Translations under genes and position numbers: made by a program
Notes under the pieces: generated by a model
Told to the model about the DNA's origin: nothing
The model's input: the letters and a program-made list of their open reading frames with translations, nothing else
Database searches by the model: none
Part shown: positions 27,443-37,472 of the stretch, one piece after another
Layout of the letters: each line of letters begins with the position of its first letter
Position numbering within the stretch: position 1 is the stretch's first letter
Assembly: GCF_023074075.1 (NCBI RefSeq)
Contig: NZ_JADPKT010000020.1
Location: 1-64,000, forward strand
DNA from: Bradyrhizobium sp. 138
GTDB taxonomy: Bacteria; Pseudomonadota; Alphaproteobacteria; Rhizobiales; Xanthobacteraceae
Direction of reading: 5' to 3'
DNA: 64,000 nucleotides

Positions 27443-28248
27443 GACGGAACGGCCCGCTGGCACTGATCTTCCACACCATCTTCGTCGTCGTCATGGTGGC
27501 GCCGATCCTGGTGGTCTGCCTCGTCGCCTTCACGCCCGAGGGGTTTCTGTCGCTGCCGACCAACGGCTTCTCGCTGCGCTGGTTCAGAACGATCTTGAAC
27601 TATCCCGAGTTCATTCACGCCTTCTGGGTCAGCCTCGGGCTCGGCGCGCTGTCGTCCCTGGTGGCGCTGCTGTTCGCGGTGCCGGCGGCGCTGGCGATTG
27701 CGCGCTACCGCTTCCGTGGCCGCGATGCGCTGGCGGCGCTGTTCCTGTCGCCGTTGATGATTCCGCATGTCGTGCTCGGCATCGCCTTTCTGCGCTTCTT
27801 CACCTCGGCCGGTCTCGGCGGCAGCTTCGCGGCGCTGATCATCGCCCATGTCATCATCGTATTTCCCTTCGCGCTGCGGCTGACGCTGGCGGCGGCGACC
27901 GGCATGGACCGCACGGTCGAGATGGCTGCGGTCTCGCTCGGCGCCAACGGCTGGACACTGTTTCGTCGTGTGACGTTGCCGCTGATCCTGCCCGGCGTCA
28001 TCAGCGGCTGGGCGCTCGCCTTCATTCAGTCCTTCGACGATCTCACCATGACCGTCTTCCTCGCCGCGCCCGGAACCGAGACGTTGCCGGTGCGCATGTT
28101 CCTTTACATCCAGGACAACATCGATCCGCTGGTGACGTCGGTCTCGGCCTGCGTGATCGCGATCACGATGACCGCCCTCATTCTGCTCGACCGCTTCTAC
28201 GGGCTCGACCGCGTGCTCGCCGGCAAGGGCAGCGACACGGGGCGATAG
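27439..28248 (+). CDS. ABC transporter permease, PotC-like
   Basis: 269 residues, six predicted helices. EAA loop EMAAVSLGANGWTLFRRVTL. The LAFIQSFDDLTMTVFLAAPG segment is characteristic of the PotC side of polyamine-type importers. Overlaps the upstream permease by 4 bp; the flavoenzyme gene follows after 8 bp. Confidence 0.92.
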   Translation: MRRNGPLALIFHTIFVVVMVAPILVVCLVAFTPEGFLSLPTNGFSLRWFRTILNYPEFIHAFWVSLGLGALSSLVALLFAVPAALAIARYRFRGRDALAALFLSPLMIPHVVLGIAFLRFFTSAGLGGSFAALIIAHVIIVFPFALRLTLAAATGMDRTVEMAAVSLGANGWTLFRRVTLPLILPGVISGWALAFIQSFDDLTMTVFLAAPGTETLPVRMFLYIQDNIDPLVTSVSACVIAITMTALILLDRFYGLDRVLAGKGSDTGR

Positions 28249-28256
28249 GAGAACCT

Positions 28257-29393
28257 ATGCGAACGGATTACGACGTCGCCGTCGTCGGCGGCGGATTGCT
28301 CGGCTCCGCCATTGCCTGGGGCCTCGGCCGCCTCGGCAAGCGCGTGGCCGTGCTCGACGAAGGCGACATCACCAAGCGCGCCTCACGTGCGAACTTTGCG
28401 CTGGTGTGGGTGCAGAGCAAGGGGCTCGGCATGCCCGCCTATACGGTGTGGACCGTGCAGGCCTCGCAGGCCTGGGGCCGGCTTGCCTCCGAGCTGAAGC
28501 AGCAGACCGGCCTCGACGTTTCGCTGCAGCAGAACGGCGGCTTTCATCTCACGCTCGGCGAGGACGAATTTGGCCAGCGCACTGAGCTCGTCAAGCGCAT
28601 GCACAATCAGGTTGGCGCGGCCGACTACAAGATGGAGATGCTTTCCGCATCCGAGGTGAAGAAGTCGCTGCCGCTGATCGGGCCGGAAGTGTCCGGCGGC
28701 AGCTATTGTCCGCTCGACGGCCATGTTAATTCGCTGCGCACCTTCCGCGCCTTCCACACCGGCTTCAAGGCATTCGGCATCGACTATCTTCCGGAGCGTC
28801 CGGTCTCGGCGATCAGCAAGAGCGGTGGCGAGTTCCGCCTGACCACGCCCAAGGGCGAGCTGCGCGCCGCAAAGATCGTGCTCGCCGCCGGCAATGCCAA
28901 CCAGACGCTGGCGCCGATGGTTGGGCTCTTTGCGCCGATGGGCCCGACCCGCGGCCAGATCGTGGTGACCGAACGCACCATGCCGTTCCTGCCGCATCCA
29001 TTGACCACGATCCGCCAGACCGACGAGGGCACGGTGATGATCGGCGACAGCAAGGAGGACGAGCTGGACGATCGGACGCTGAAGCACTCCATCAGCGCCG
29101 TGATGACCGATCGCGCCCAGCGCATGTTCCCGCATCTGTCGCGTCTCAACGTGGTCAGGAGCTGGGCCGGCATCCGCGTCATGCCGCAGGACGGCTTTCC
29201 GATCTACGACCAGTCGGAGACGCATCCCGGCGCCTTCGTCGCCTGCTGCCATTCCGGCGTGACGCTCGCCTCCAACCACGCCTTCGAGATCGCACGCATG
29301 GTGGCGCAAGGTTCGCTCGAGCCGGAGCTGGTCGGCGCGTTCTCGGCCAGCCGTTTTGGCGCGGCCGGTGCTGCGAACAACAGCGGCTACTAG
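28257..29393 (+). CDS. FAD-dependent amine/amino-acid oxidoreductase (DAO family), first copy
   Basis: 378 residues. N-terminal dinucleotide fold V-A-V-V-G-G-G-L-L-G-S-A-I-A-W-G-L; C-terminal DAO segments VRSWAGIRVMPQDGFPIYDQ and CCHSGVTLASNHAFEIARMV. It probably oxidises the C-N bond of the imported amine, passing electrons to FAD. AGGAG is well placed before ATG 28257. The operon holds a second DAO enzyme at 31121, so the two may act on successive intermediates or form different complexes. Confidence 0.9.
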   Translation: MRTDYDVAVVGGGLLGSAIAWGLGRLGKRVAVLDEGDITKRASRANFALVWVQSKGLGMPAYTVWTVQASQAWGRLASELKQQTGLDVSLQQNGGFHLTLGEDEFGQRTELVKRMHNQVGAADYKMEMLSASEVKKSLPLIGPEVSGGSYCPLDGHVNSLRTFRAFHTGFKAFGIDYLPERPVSAISKSGGEFRLTTPKGELRAAKIVLAAGNANQTLAPMVGLFAPMGPTRGQIVVTERTMPFLPHPLTTIRQTDEGTVMIGDSKEDELDDRTLKHSISAVMTDRAQRMFPHLSRLNVVRSWAGIRVMPQDGFPIYDQSETHPGAFVACCHSGVTLASNHAFEIARMVAQGSLEPELVGAFSASRFGAAGAANNSGY

Positions 29394-29412
29394 AGATACT
29401 GAGGAAGCCAGA

Positions 29413-29709
29413 ATGTTTAGACGATCCGAACAGGACAAGCGGCCACCGGTGCAAATCTTCGTCGACGGCGTCGCCGTCGCGGCGCGCCAGGGCGACACCG
29501 TCTCCGCCGCGCTGCTGGCATCTGGCTGTGACGCACGTCGCGCGACCGCGGTGAGCGGTGCGCCGCGTCTACCCTATTGCATGATGGGCGTGTGCTTCGA
29601 TTGCCTCGTCACCATCGACGGCGTCGGCAACCGCCAGGGCTGTCTCGTGCCGGTCGCCGAAGGCATGCAAATCGAGATCCAGAAGGGCAAGCGGGAGATC
29701 GGAAGATGA
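29413..29709 (+). CDS. Small [2Fe-2S] subunit (Fer2_4 family)
   Basis: 98 residues. The ligand set reads PYCMMGVCFDC and, 11 residues on, a fourth Cys (RQGCLVP): C-x4-C-x2-C-x11-C, as in the small subunit of hcnABC- and nox/oox-type dehydrogenases. It should carry electrons between the two flavoprotein subunits. Its stop overlaps the ATG of the next gene by 4 bp. Confidence 0.92.
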   Translation: MFRRSEQDKRPPVQIFVDGVAVAARQGDTVSAALLASGCDARRATAVSGAPRLPYCMMGVCFDCLVTIDGVGNRQGCLVPVAEGMQIEIQKGKREIGR

Positions 29710-31124
29710 GTGTGGCTCCCAAGCGCGAAGACTACGATGTCGTGGTGATCGGGGCCGGTCCCGCCGGCCTCGCCGCTGCCGCGACCTCCGCCGAAGCCGG
29801 CCTCTCGACGCTGCTGCTCGACGAGAACATCGGCCCCGGCGGCCAGGTGTTTCGCGCGATATCATCGACGCCGGTGACAGAGCGCAGCCAGCTCGGCGCG
29901 GACTATTGGGTCGGTGCCGAGCTTGTACAGGCGCTGCGCGCGAGCAACGCCGAGATCATCCACCGCGCCACCGTCTGGAGTCTCGACCGCAATCTCGAGA
30001 TCGCCGTCTCGATCGGCGGCGCGTCCGCCTTCGTCAAGGCGAAGCGCGTGATCCTGGCGACGGGCGCGCTGGAGCGGCCGTTTCCGATACCCGGCTGGAC
30101 ATTGCCGGGCGTGATGACCGCGGGCGCCGCACAGACCATGCTGAAATCCTCGGCGCTGGTGCCCGATGGCCGCACGGTGATCGCGGGGCAGGGGCCGCTG
30201 CTCTGGCTGCTCGCCGCGCAGATCCTGCGGCTCGGCGGCCGCATCGACCGCATCCTCGACACCACCGAGCGCGGTAACTACTTCGCCGCGCTCCCGCACG
30301 CCTTCGCCTTCCTGACCTCGCCCTATTTCGCCAAGGGCCTGTCGATGATGCGTGAGGTCAAGGCCAAGGTGCAGGTCGTCTCCGGCGTCACCGAGCTCTC
30401 GGCATCTGGTGATGGCCAACTCGCGAGCGTCAGCTATGTCGCGGGCGGCAAGCGTGAGACCATGCCAGCCGACCTGCTGCTGCTGCATCAGGGTGTCGTG
30501 CCCAACGTCAATCTGGCGATGGCGGCAGGCGTCGAGCATCGCTGGGACGATTTGCAACTCTGTTGGTCGCCCGTGCTCGATGCGAGCGGCAATTCGACCG
30601 TTCCCGGCATCGCGATCGCCGGCGACGGCGCCGGCATCGGCGGCGCGAACGCCGCCGTGGTCCGCGGCCGCATCGCCGCGCGTGCAGCGGTGGAAGCGCT
30701 GGCGCCTGCGGCTGTGGCGAAGCTCGCGCCGATGGCGACGCTTCGTTCCGATCTCGCCAAGGCCGAGCGCGGTCGCGTCTTCCTCGACAAGCTGTTCCGT
30801 CCGGCGCCGCAGTTCCGCATCCCCGCAGGCGATACCATCGTCTGTCGCTGCGAAGAGGTGACGGCAAGGGACGTTCTCGACTCCGTCGCGATCGGCGCGA
30901 CCGGGCCAAACCAGCTCAAGGCCTATCGCCGCACCGGCATGGGGCCGTGCCAGGGCCGGCTCTGCGGCCTCACCGTCACCGAGCTGATGGCGCAGGCGCG
31001 CGGGAAGACGCCGCAGGAGATCGGTTACTACCGGCTGCGCGCGCCGGTGAAGCCGATCACACTCGCCGAGCTCGCCGCCGTTCCCAAGAGCGAGGCCGAC
31101 GTCAAGGCGGTGGTGCGCGGATGA
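29706..31124 (+). CDS. OoxA/HcnB-like FAD/NAD(P)-binding subunit with BFD-type Fe-S domain
   Basis: 472 residues. FAD fold VVVIGAGPAGLAAAATSAEA, LDENIGPGGQVFRAI, a pyridine-nucleotide-disulfide oxidoreductase middle part, and a C-terminal BFD-like [2Fe-2S] domain with CRC near 420 and GPCQGRLCG later. This is the architecture of the large A-type subunit of octopine/nopaline oxidases and of HcnB. With the small Fe-S protein and the following DAO subunit it should form a heterotrimer. Overlaps both neighbours by 4 bp. Confidence 0.9.
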   Translation: MSVAPKREDYDVVVIGAGPAGLAAAATSAEAGLSTLLLDENIGPGGQVFRAISSTPVTERSQLGADYWVGAELVQALRASNAEIIHRATVWSLDRNLEIAVSIGGASAFVKAKRVILATGALERPFPIPGWTLPGVMTAGAAQTMLKSSALVPDGRTVIAGQGPLLWLLAAQILRLGGRIDRILDTTERGNYFAALPHAFAFLTSPYFAKGLSMMREVKAKVQVVSGVTELSASGDGQLASVSYVAGGKRETMPADLLLLHQGVVPNVNLAMAAGVEHRWDDLQLCWSPVLDASGNSTVPGIAIAGDGAGIGGANAAVVRGRIAARAAVEALAPAAVAKLAPMATLRSDLAKAERGRVFLDKLFRPAPQFRIPAGDTIVCRCEEVTARDVLDSVAIGATGPNQLKAYRRTGMGPCQGRLCGLTVTELMAQARGKTPQEIGYYRLRAPVKPITLAELAAVPKSEADVKAVVRG

Positions 31125-32242
31125 CCCAAAACGTGGATGCGATCGTCGTAGGCGGCGGCATCCACGGATGCTCGACGGCGCTGCATCTGTGCCTTGCCGG
31201 CATGAAGCCGGTGCTGATCGAGAAGGACTATGCCGGCCGCCACGCCTCGGGAGTCAATGCCGGCGGCGTGCGCCAGCTCGCGCGGCACATTCCCGAGATT
31301 CCGCTCTCGATCCGCTCGATGGGGATCTGGGAGAAGATTTCAGATCTCCTCGACGACGATTGCAGCTTCGAGAGCCACGGCCAGGTGCTGGTTGCCGAAA
31401 ACGAGGAGGAGCTCGCGGTCTGCCGTACGCGCGTCGCCGAGCTCAACGCGCTTGGCTTCACCCATGAGGAGCTGATCGACGCGACTGAATTGCGGCGCCT
31501 CGTTCCGGCGGTCGCCGAGACCTGCCCCGGCGGCGTCGTCTCCCGCCGCGACGGCGCCGCCAATCCGGCGCAGACGACGACAGCGTTCCGCCGCAAGGCC
31601 GAGCAGTTAGGTGCCACCGTGCGCGAGGGCGTGGCCGCCACCAACATCCGGTCCAGCGATGGCCTCTGGCATGTCGACGTCGGCGCCGAGACCTTCGCTG
31701 CGCCGGTGCTGGTCAATGCCGCCGGCGCCTGGGCTGGCAAGATCGCGGCTGATCTCGCCGAGCCCGTGCCGGTCGAGACCGTGGCGCCGATGCTGATGAT
31801 CACCTCGCGTGTGCCGCACTTCATCGATCCCGTCGTGATCCTGCGCGGGCGCAAACTCTCCTTCAAGCAATTCTCCAACGGCACCGTGCTGATCGGCGGC
31901 GGCCATCTGGCAATTCCGTATCAGGATCGCAACGAGACGGTGCTCGACTGGAAGAGCCTCGCCACCAGCGCGCGCACCGTGTTCGAGCTGTTTCCGGTGA
32001 TGCGCAGCGCCACCATCGTCCGCGCCTGGGCCGGTATCGAGGCGAAGATGAAGGACGACATCCCCGTATTCGGCCCGAGCAGCCGCCACAAGGGTCTCTA
32101 TCACCAGTTCGGCTTCTCGCTGCACGGCTTCCAGCTCGGCCCCGGAGCCGGCGCGGTCATGGCCGAGCTGATCGTCAACGGCGGCACCCAGACCCGCATC
32201 AGCGATCTCGGCATCGACCGCTTCCATCCCACGACGCTCTAG
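31121..32242 (+). CDS. OoxB/HcnC-like FAD-dependent oxidoreductase (DAO family), second copy
   Basis: 373 residues. VDAIVVGGGIHGCSTALHLC at the start, IEKDYAGRHASGVNAGGVRQ, then WAGIEAKMKDDIPVFGPSS and GFSLHGFQLGPGAGAVMAEL near the end. This is the catalytic B subunit type of opine oxidases, oxidising the secondary amine; an imine would be released. It ends 16 bp before a RidA-family gene, which fits removal of a reactive imine. Confidence 0.9.
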   Translation: MTQNVDAIVVGGGIHGCSTALHLCLAGMKPVLIEKDYAGRHASGVNAGGVRQLARHIPEIPLSIRSMGIWEKISDLLDDDCSFESHGQVLVAENEEELAVCRTRVAELNALGFTHEELIDATELRRLVPAVAETCPGGVVSRRDGAANPAQTTTAFRRKAEQLGATVREGVAATNIRSSDGLWHVDVGAETFAAPVLVNAAGAWAGKIAADLAEPVPVETVAPMLMITSRVPHFIDPVVILRGRKLSFKQFSNGTVLIGGGHLAIPYQDRNETVLDWKSLATSARTVFELFPVMRSATIVRAWAGIEAKMKDDIPVFGPSSRHKGLYHQFGFSLHGFQLGPGAGAVMAELIVNGGTQTRISDLGIDRFHPTTL

Positions 32243-32258
32243 CAAGAAGAGGAACATC

Positions 32259-32606
32259 ATGAGCATCACCCGCAGCATCCGCACGCCGATCATGCACCGC
32301 GCCGTCGAGGCCAACGGCTTCGTCTTCCTCGGCGGCACCATCGCCGACGACACCTCGGTCTCGATGGGCGACCAGACCCGCAACATCCTCGGCAAGATCG
32401 CCGGCTATCTGAAGGAAGCGGGAACGGACAAGAGCCGCGTCGTTAGCGCTTCGATCTTCGTCACGGATCTTTCCAAGAAGAAGGAGATGGACGCGGCCTG
32501 GACCGAGTTCTTCGGCGACAATTTGCCGACCCGTGCCACGGTCGGCGTCGCCGATCTCGGCGGCAGCGCGCTGATCGAGGTGGTGGTGACAGCGCTGAAG
32601 GGCTGA
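32259..32606 (+). CDS. RidA-family (YjgF/YER057c/UK114) protein
   Basis: 115 residues. The conserved NLPTRATVGVADL block contains the Arg that contacts the imine carboxylate, and IEVVVTA follows. RidA proteins hydrolyse reactive enamine/imine intermediates; placed behind two amine oxidases, it probably detoxifies or completes their product. A strong hairpin follows at 32614, so it is likely the last gene of the operon. Confidence 0.93.
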   Translation: MSITRSIRTPIMHRAVEANGFVFLGGTIADDTSVSMGDQTRNILGKIAGYLKEAGTDKSRVVSASIFVTDLSKKKEMDAAWTEFFGDNLPTRATVGVADLGGSALIEVVVTALKG

Positions 32607-32613
32607 TCGCATG

Positions 32614-32654
32614 CCGAAGGGGACGTCAGCGCCCCTCGCGCTGGCGTCCTTCGG
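32614..32654 (+). terminator. Hairpin terminator after the amine-oxidation operon
   Basis: CCGAAG... CAGCG pairs with CGCTG... CTTCGG around a short CCCCTCG loop, with one or two bulges. The stem is long and GC-rich but lacks a clear T-run, so it may act as a transcript end or stability structure. It begins 8 bp after the ridA stop. Confidence 0.6.
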
Positions 32655-32773
32655 GCCGTGCCTTGATCTCGCCCTTCGAAGGGAATACTTGGAGGCTTCC
32701 TCAGTCAGGAACTTCGCAGCCATGGATTTCACCCCGATCGCAAAGCCCATCCGCCTTGCTCACGGGGAATTCC

Positions 32774-34387
32774 ATGCCTGCTTCAATCATCCTGTCCAAT
32801 CTGTCGCTGTCCACGTCTGACGGCCGCTCTCTCTGCTCCAATATCGATCTGACATTCGGCGCCGAGCGGACCGGCCTGGTCGGCCGCAATGGCGTTGGGA
32901 AGACGACGCTGCTTGCCTCGATCTGCGGGGAGCATCATCCCCAGGCGGGGCGTGTCGTCGTCACCGGAACGGTCGGTTTGCTGCGCCAGGATGTCCAGCT
33001 CCGTGCTGGCGCGACGGTGGCCGACTTGTTCGGCGCGCGAGGCCAGCTCGCGTTGCTTCGCCAGGCTGAGCGCGGCGAAGCCGCGGCCGACGACCTCGCC
33101 GAGGTCGATTGGACCTTTGAGGCACGCTTGCAGGCCGCGCTTGCACGTCTCGGGTTCGATCTCGCTCCCGAGACTGAACTGGAGCGATTGTCCGGCGGCC
33201 AGATCACGCGGGTTCGCCTCGCTGCCCTCGTCTTCGCCCAGCCTGACTTCCTGCTGCTGGACGAGCCCACCAACAATCTCGACCAGGACGGACGCAAGGT
33301 GGTGACCGATCTCCTCGCCGCCTGGCGCGGCGGCGCGATCGTCGTCAGCCACCACCGGAATCTGCTCGAAACGATGGATGCGATCGTCGAATTGACCTCG
33401 CTCGGCGCAACTCGATACGGCGGCAATTGGAGTCGTTACCGCGAGCAAAAGGCAGTCGAGCTCGCGGCCGTCAGGCACGATCTCGCCCATGCCGAGCGAC
33501 GCCTGTGCGAGATCGATGGCAAGACACAGGAGGCCGCCGAGCGGAAAGATCGCAAGAACAGTGGCGGGAAGATGAAACGGGCGAAAGGGGGCATGCCGCG
33601 CATCCTGGCCGGCGCGCGCAAGGACCGCAGCGAGGATACCGGCGGCAAGAACGCGCAAATCGCTGAGCGGCGGCACGCGGAAGCGCTGGAAGCTCTCGAC
33701 ATGGCACGTCGCCGCATCGAGGTTCTTCAGCCGCTGTCGGTGAAACTGCCGGCGACTGGTCTGCCGGCGGGCCGGGAGGTGGTTTGGCTCGACGGCGTCA
33801 CTGCCGGCTATCGGCCGGAGCAGCCGGTCTTGCGGGATCTATCGTTCACGATCGTCGGTCCGGAGCGCGTCGCGTTAGTCGGGCCCAACGGCTCGGGCAA
33901 GACAACGCTGCTGAAACTCATTGCCGGCGAGTTGCGTCCCTTCTCGGGCACTGTCCGGGTCAGGCCCGACTTCGCGCTGTTCGACCAGAAGGTCAGCCTG
34001 CTCAATCCGGGGCTCTCGATCCTGGAGAATTTTGGCCGTCTCAATCCAGCGGCGGGCGCGAATGCGTGCCATGCCGCGCTGGCCCGGTTCATGTTTCGCG
34101 CCGATGCCGCCTTGCAGGTCGTCGGCAGTCTGAGCGGCGGGCAAATGTTTCGTGCGGGCCTTGCCTGCGTGCTGGGCGGGATAAGCCCGCCGTCCCTGCT
34201 GATCCTGGACGAGCCGACCAATCATCTCGACATCGAGTCCATCGAAGCCGTTGAAGCTGGCTTGAGAGCCTATGACGGCGCGCTGCTCGTCGTCAGCCAC
34301 GACGAGGCGTTCCTGCAGGCGATCGGGATCACGCGACGGCTCGATCTTGCCGTCAAGATGCCGTGCGCCAATGGCGGGATCACGTGA
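32774..34387 (+). CDS. ABC-F family ATPase (duplicated ATP-binding protein, no membrane domain)
   Basis: 537 residues from ATG 32774, chosen over an upstream in-frame extension because GGGGA precedes it. Two cassettes: Walker A GRNGVGKTT and GPNGSGKTT; signatures LSGGQ (about 140) and LSGGQ (about 455); Walker B LLLDEPTNNLD and LILDEPTNHLD. The linker is charged (ERKDRKNSGGKMKRAKGG). ABC-F proteins act on the ribosome, some protecting it from antibiotics and others modulating translation; the subgroup cannot be fixed here. It stands alone. Confidence 0.92.
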   Translation: MPASIILSNLSLSTSDGRSLCSNIDLTFGAERTGLVGRNGVGKTTLLASICGEHHPQAGRVVVTGTVGLLRQDVQLRAGATVADLFGARGQLALLRQAERGEAAADDLAEVDWTFEARLQAALARLGFDLAPETELERLSGGQITRVRLAALVFAQPDFLLLDEPTNNLDQDGRKVVTDLLAAWRGGAIVVSHHRNLLETMDAIVELTSLGATRYGGNWSRYREQKAVELAAVRHDLAHAERRLCEIDGKTQEAAERKDRKNSGGKMKRAKGGMPRILAGARKDRSEDTGGKNAQIAERRHAEALEALDMARRRIEVLQPLSVKLPATGLPAGREVVWLDGVTAGYRPEQPVLRDLSFTIVGPERVALVGPNGSGKTTLLKLIAGELRPFSGTVRVRPDFALFDQKVSLLNPGLSILENFGRLNPAAGANACHAALARFMFRADAALQVVGSLSGGQMFRAGLACVLGGISPPSLLILDEPTNHLDIESIEAVEAGLRAYDGALLVVSHDEAFLQAIGITRRLDLAVKMPCANGGIT

Positions 34388-34609
34388 CCCCCGCCGTCCG
34401 GTCCGATGATGCGGAGATTTTCAAAAGCTCGACGCCCTGCCCCCAGCGCGCCGAGCAAATAAGTCAATATTCCATTCGTGATCACAACGCGCTTGTTCTG
34501 ACTGCTGGCTCGGAAAATTACTACTCCGGTAAACTACCGCAAAGGAACCGGGCGGTCTTTGCTGCGATGAGGGCAAAGCGCGGACGTCAGGTGCACCGCT
34601 GAGGGGGCC

Positions 34610-35938
34610 TTACGCCCGTCCACCCGGCTCCAGCGCTTCGCCGATCTCCAGTGGATGGGCCATGGTCTCGTGCAGCGCCTCGCGATCGAGCTCGCCTTCG
34701 GAGATGCTGATGACGACGCAGGCGACGCCGTTGCCGATCAGGTTGGTCAGCGCGCGGCATTCGCTCATGAACTTGTCGATGCCGACCAGGATCGCGATCG
34801 ACTGGATCGGGATGTCGGGCACGATCGAGAGCGTCGCCGCCAGCGTGATGAAGCCGGCCCCGGTGACGCCCGAGGCGCCCTTCGAGGTGATCATGGCGAT
34901 GCCGAGGATGCCGAGCTCCTGCCAGATCGTCAGATGGGTGTTGGTGGCCTGCGCCAAAAACAGCGTCGCCAGCGTCATGTAGATGTTGGTGCCGTCGAGG
35001 TTGAAGCTGTAGCCGGTCGGGATCACGAGGCCGACCACCGAGCGCGAGGCGCCGAGATGCTCCATCTTCTGGATCATCTGCGGCAGCACCGTCTCGGAGG
35101 ATGAGGTGCCGAGCACGATCAGCAGCTCGTCTTTGATGTAGGCGATGAAGCGCAGGATCGAGAAGCCGGCGAGCCGCGCGATCGCACCCAGCACGATCAG
35201 CACGAACAGGATGCTGGTGAGATAGAACGTGCCGATCAGGGCGGCGAGGTTGAGCAGCGAGCCGAGGCCGTAGGCGCCGACGGTGAACGCCATCGCGCCG
35301 AACGCGCCGATCGGCGCGACGCGCACGATGATGCGGATGATGCCGAAGAACATCTTGGCGGCCTTGTCGATCGCATCCGCGATGGGTTCGCCAGCCTTGC
35401 CGAGGAAGGCGATGGCGAATCCGGAGAGGATCGAGATCAACAGCACCTGCAAGAGATCGCCGCGCGCGATCGCGCCCAGATAGCTGTCGGGGATGATCGC
35501 CATCAGATGGGCGACGATGCCTTCTTCCTTGGCCTTGGTGACGTAGGTCGCCACCGAGTTCGGATCGATCGTGGCGGGATCGATGTTGAAGCCGTGCCCG
35601 GGTTGGAGAACTTCGCCGACGAGCAGGCCCACCGCGAGCGCAACGGTGGAGACCGTCTCGAAATAGATCAGCGACTTCAGCCCGACCCGGCCGACGCGCT
35701 TGAGGTCGCCCATCGAGGAGATGCCGTGCACCACGGTGCAGAAGATCACCGGCGCGATCATCATCTTGATCAGCGCGATGAAGCCGTCGCCGAGCGGCTT
35801 CAAGGCCTTGCCGAGATCAGGATAGACATAGCCGATCAGCACGCCGAGCGCGATCGCGATCAGGACCTGGATGTAGAGGATCTTGTACCAGGGCTGGTGC
35901 CGGCGGAGGACGGCTGGCTGGATCGCGACTTGTGTCAT
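34610..35938 (-). CDS. dctA: C4-dicarboxylate/H+ (Na+) symporter DctA
   Basis: 442 residues, DAACS/SDF family, inner membrane. Typical motifs: [20 protein letters not shown] near the start, [17 protein letters not shown], the serine-rich loop [12 protein letters not shown], and [16 protein letters not shown] and [17 protein letters not shown] near the substrate site. It imports succinate, fumarate and malate, the plant-supplied carbon in rhizobial symbiosis. ATG 35938 is the usual DctA start; an N-terminal extension to 36115 is spurious. No dctBD pair is adjacent and no sigma-54 site was found in the leader. Confidence 0.92.
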   Translation of the reverse strand: MTQVAIQPAVLRRHQPWYKILYIQVLIAIALGVLIGYVYPDLGKALKPLGDGFIALIKMMIAPVIFCTVVHGISSMGDLKRVGRVGLKSLIYFETVSTVALAVGLLVGEVLQPGHGFNIDPATIDPNSVATYVTKAKEEGIVAHLMAIIPDSYLGAIARGDLLQVLLISILSGFAIAFLGKAGEPIADAIDKAAKMFFGIIRIIVRVAPIGAFGAMAFTVGAYGLGSLLNLAALIGTFYLTSILFVLIVLGAIARLAGFSILRFIAYIKDELLIVLGTSSSETVLPQMIQKMEHLGASRSVVGLVIPTGYSFNLDGTNIYMTLATLFLAQATNTHLTIWQELGILGIAMITSKGASGVTGAGFITLAATLSIVPDIPIQSIAILVGIDKFMSECRALTNLIGNGVACVVISISEGELDREALHETMAHPLEIGEALEPGGRA

Positions 35939-36079
35939 AGAGTGGGCCCCGGAACGTATTGATCTTGCAGGATTTGGATCCTGCTTGGCCCGCACCATGT
36001 GATGGCCGCCGCAGAAGTGACAATCACATTTTTGTCGGATCGCACGAAGATCGATCGCTGCATCGCAATTGGGGGGAAC

Positions 36080-37399
36080 ATGGCGACGGCACCCGGCTCC
36101 GACCAGCAAACCCAAGGCTATTTTCCGCGCTGGAAACTCAAGACCTCGGGCGTGATCATGCCGGAGGAGCGGCTGTCATGGGGCCAGACCGTCGTCTCCG
36201 GTCTCCAGCATTGCGTCGCGATGTCGGGATCTACGATCATCGCGCCGCTGCTGATGGGGTTCGATCCTAATGTTGCGGTCCTGTTCTCCGGCGTCGGCAC
36301 GCTGATCTTTTTCGTGATCGTCGCGGGGCGCGTGCCGAGCTATCTCGGCTCGAGCTTCGCATTCATCGCCGTCGTCATCGCCGCCACCGGCTATGCCGGG
36401 CAAGGCCCGAACCCGAATTTGTCGGTTGCGCTCGGCGGCATCGTCGGCGCCGGGGTGCTGTATGGCGTGATCGCGCTGATCGTGATGTGGTCGGGGGTCG
36501 GCTGGGTCGAGAGACTGCTGCCGCCGGCCGTCACCGGCGCCGTGGTCGCCGCGATCGGCCTCAACCTCGCGCCGGTTGCGGTCAAGGCGGTGAGCGCCAA
36601 TGGGTTCGACACGGCAATCGGGCTCGCAACCGTTCTGATCATCGGCGTGGTCGCTGTGGCAGCGCCAGGCCTGTGGCGCAGGCTGCCGATCATCCTCGGC
36701 GCAATCGGCGGATATCTTTTGTATTTGCTGTTCGCGAACGGTCTGGGCTTCGGCAAGCCGATCGACTTCGCGCAGCTGGCGGCCGCACCGTGGTTCGGGC
36801 TGCCGAGCTTCACCACGCCGACGTTCCAGGCCGATGCAATTGTCCTGATCGCGCCGGTTGCGATCATTCTCGTCGCCGAGAATCTCGGGCACATCAAGGC
36901 CGTCGGCGCCATGACGGGCCGGAGCCTCGATGCCTATCTCGGTCGCGCCCTGTTTGCCGACAGCCTCGCGACGATCGTCGCGGCCTGCGGCGGCGGCACC
37001 GGCGTCACCACCTATGCCGAGAATATCGGCGTCATGGCGGCGACGAAGGTCTATTCGACATTGCTGTTTGCCTTCGCGGCCACGGTATCGATCCTGCTCG
37101 GCTTCTCGCCGAAATTCGGCGCGCTGATCCTGTCGATTCCCGGGCCCGTCATCGGCGGCCTCTCGATCGTGCTGTTCGGCTTGATCGCGGCGATGGCGGG
37201 CCGGATCTGGGTCGAGAATAAGGTCGATTTTGCCAATCCTGCAAACCTGATCACCGCCGCCGTGGCGTTGACCGCGGGCGCGGGCGATCTGACACTCAAA
37301 TTCGGTGCATTCACGATCGGCGGGATCGGCACCGCAACCTTTGGCGCCATCATCCTGTATCAGATCCTGACCTCGCCGCTGGCGAAGCGCGCGGAATGA
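36080..37399 (+). CDS. NCS2-family uracil/xanthine permease
   Basis: 439 residues, 12 or more helices. [20 protein letters not shown] is the NCS2 N-terminal motif; [20 protein letters not shown] followed by K-V is the signature and resembles uracil permeases (NIGVxxxTKV) more than xanthine/urate ones. It imports a nucleobase with protons. GGGGGGA precedes ATG 36080. Divergent from dctA with a 141-bp spacer that shows no clear operator. Confidence 0.9.
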   Translation: MATAPGSDQQTQGYFPRWKLKTSGVIMPEERLSWGQTVVSGLQHCVAMSGSTIIAPLLMGFDPNVAVLFSGVGTLIFFVIVAGRVPSYLGSSFAFIAVVIAATGYAGQGPNPNLSVALGGIVGAGVLYGVIALIVMWSGVGWVERLLPPAVTGAVVAAIGLNLAPVAVKAVSANGFDTAIGLATVLIIGVVAVAAPGLWRRLPIILGAIGGYLLYLLFANGLGFGKPIDFAQLAAAPWFGLPSFTTPTFQADAIVLIAPVAIILVAENLGHIKAVGAMTGRSLDAYLGRALFADSLATIVAACGGGTGVTTYAENIGVMAATKVYSTLLFAFAATVSILLGFSPKFGALILSIPGPVIGGLSIVLFGLIAAMAGRIWVENKVDFANPANLITAAVALTAGAGDLTLKFGAFTIGGIGTATFGAIILYQILTSPLAKRAE

Positions 37400-37472
37400 A
37401 TCCCAGCGATGCGCCGGGGGGATGGAACAAAAATCGCCGTCCGCCGATGAAGAGGCATTCCGGAGAGAACCC

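Noticed and set aside
32663..32773. N-terminal extension of the ABC-F protein
   Set aside because: The extension has no conserved sequence and the internal ATG 32774 has a good ribosome site and the usual family start.
35939..36079. Sigma-54 promoter for dctA
   Set aside because: The closest match, TGGTGC-N5-AAGCA, misses key GG/GC positions, so DctD-type control cannot be claimed.
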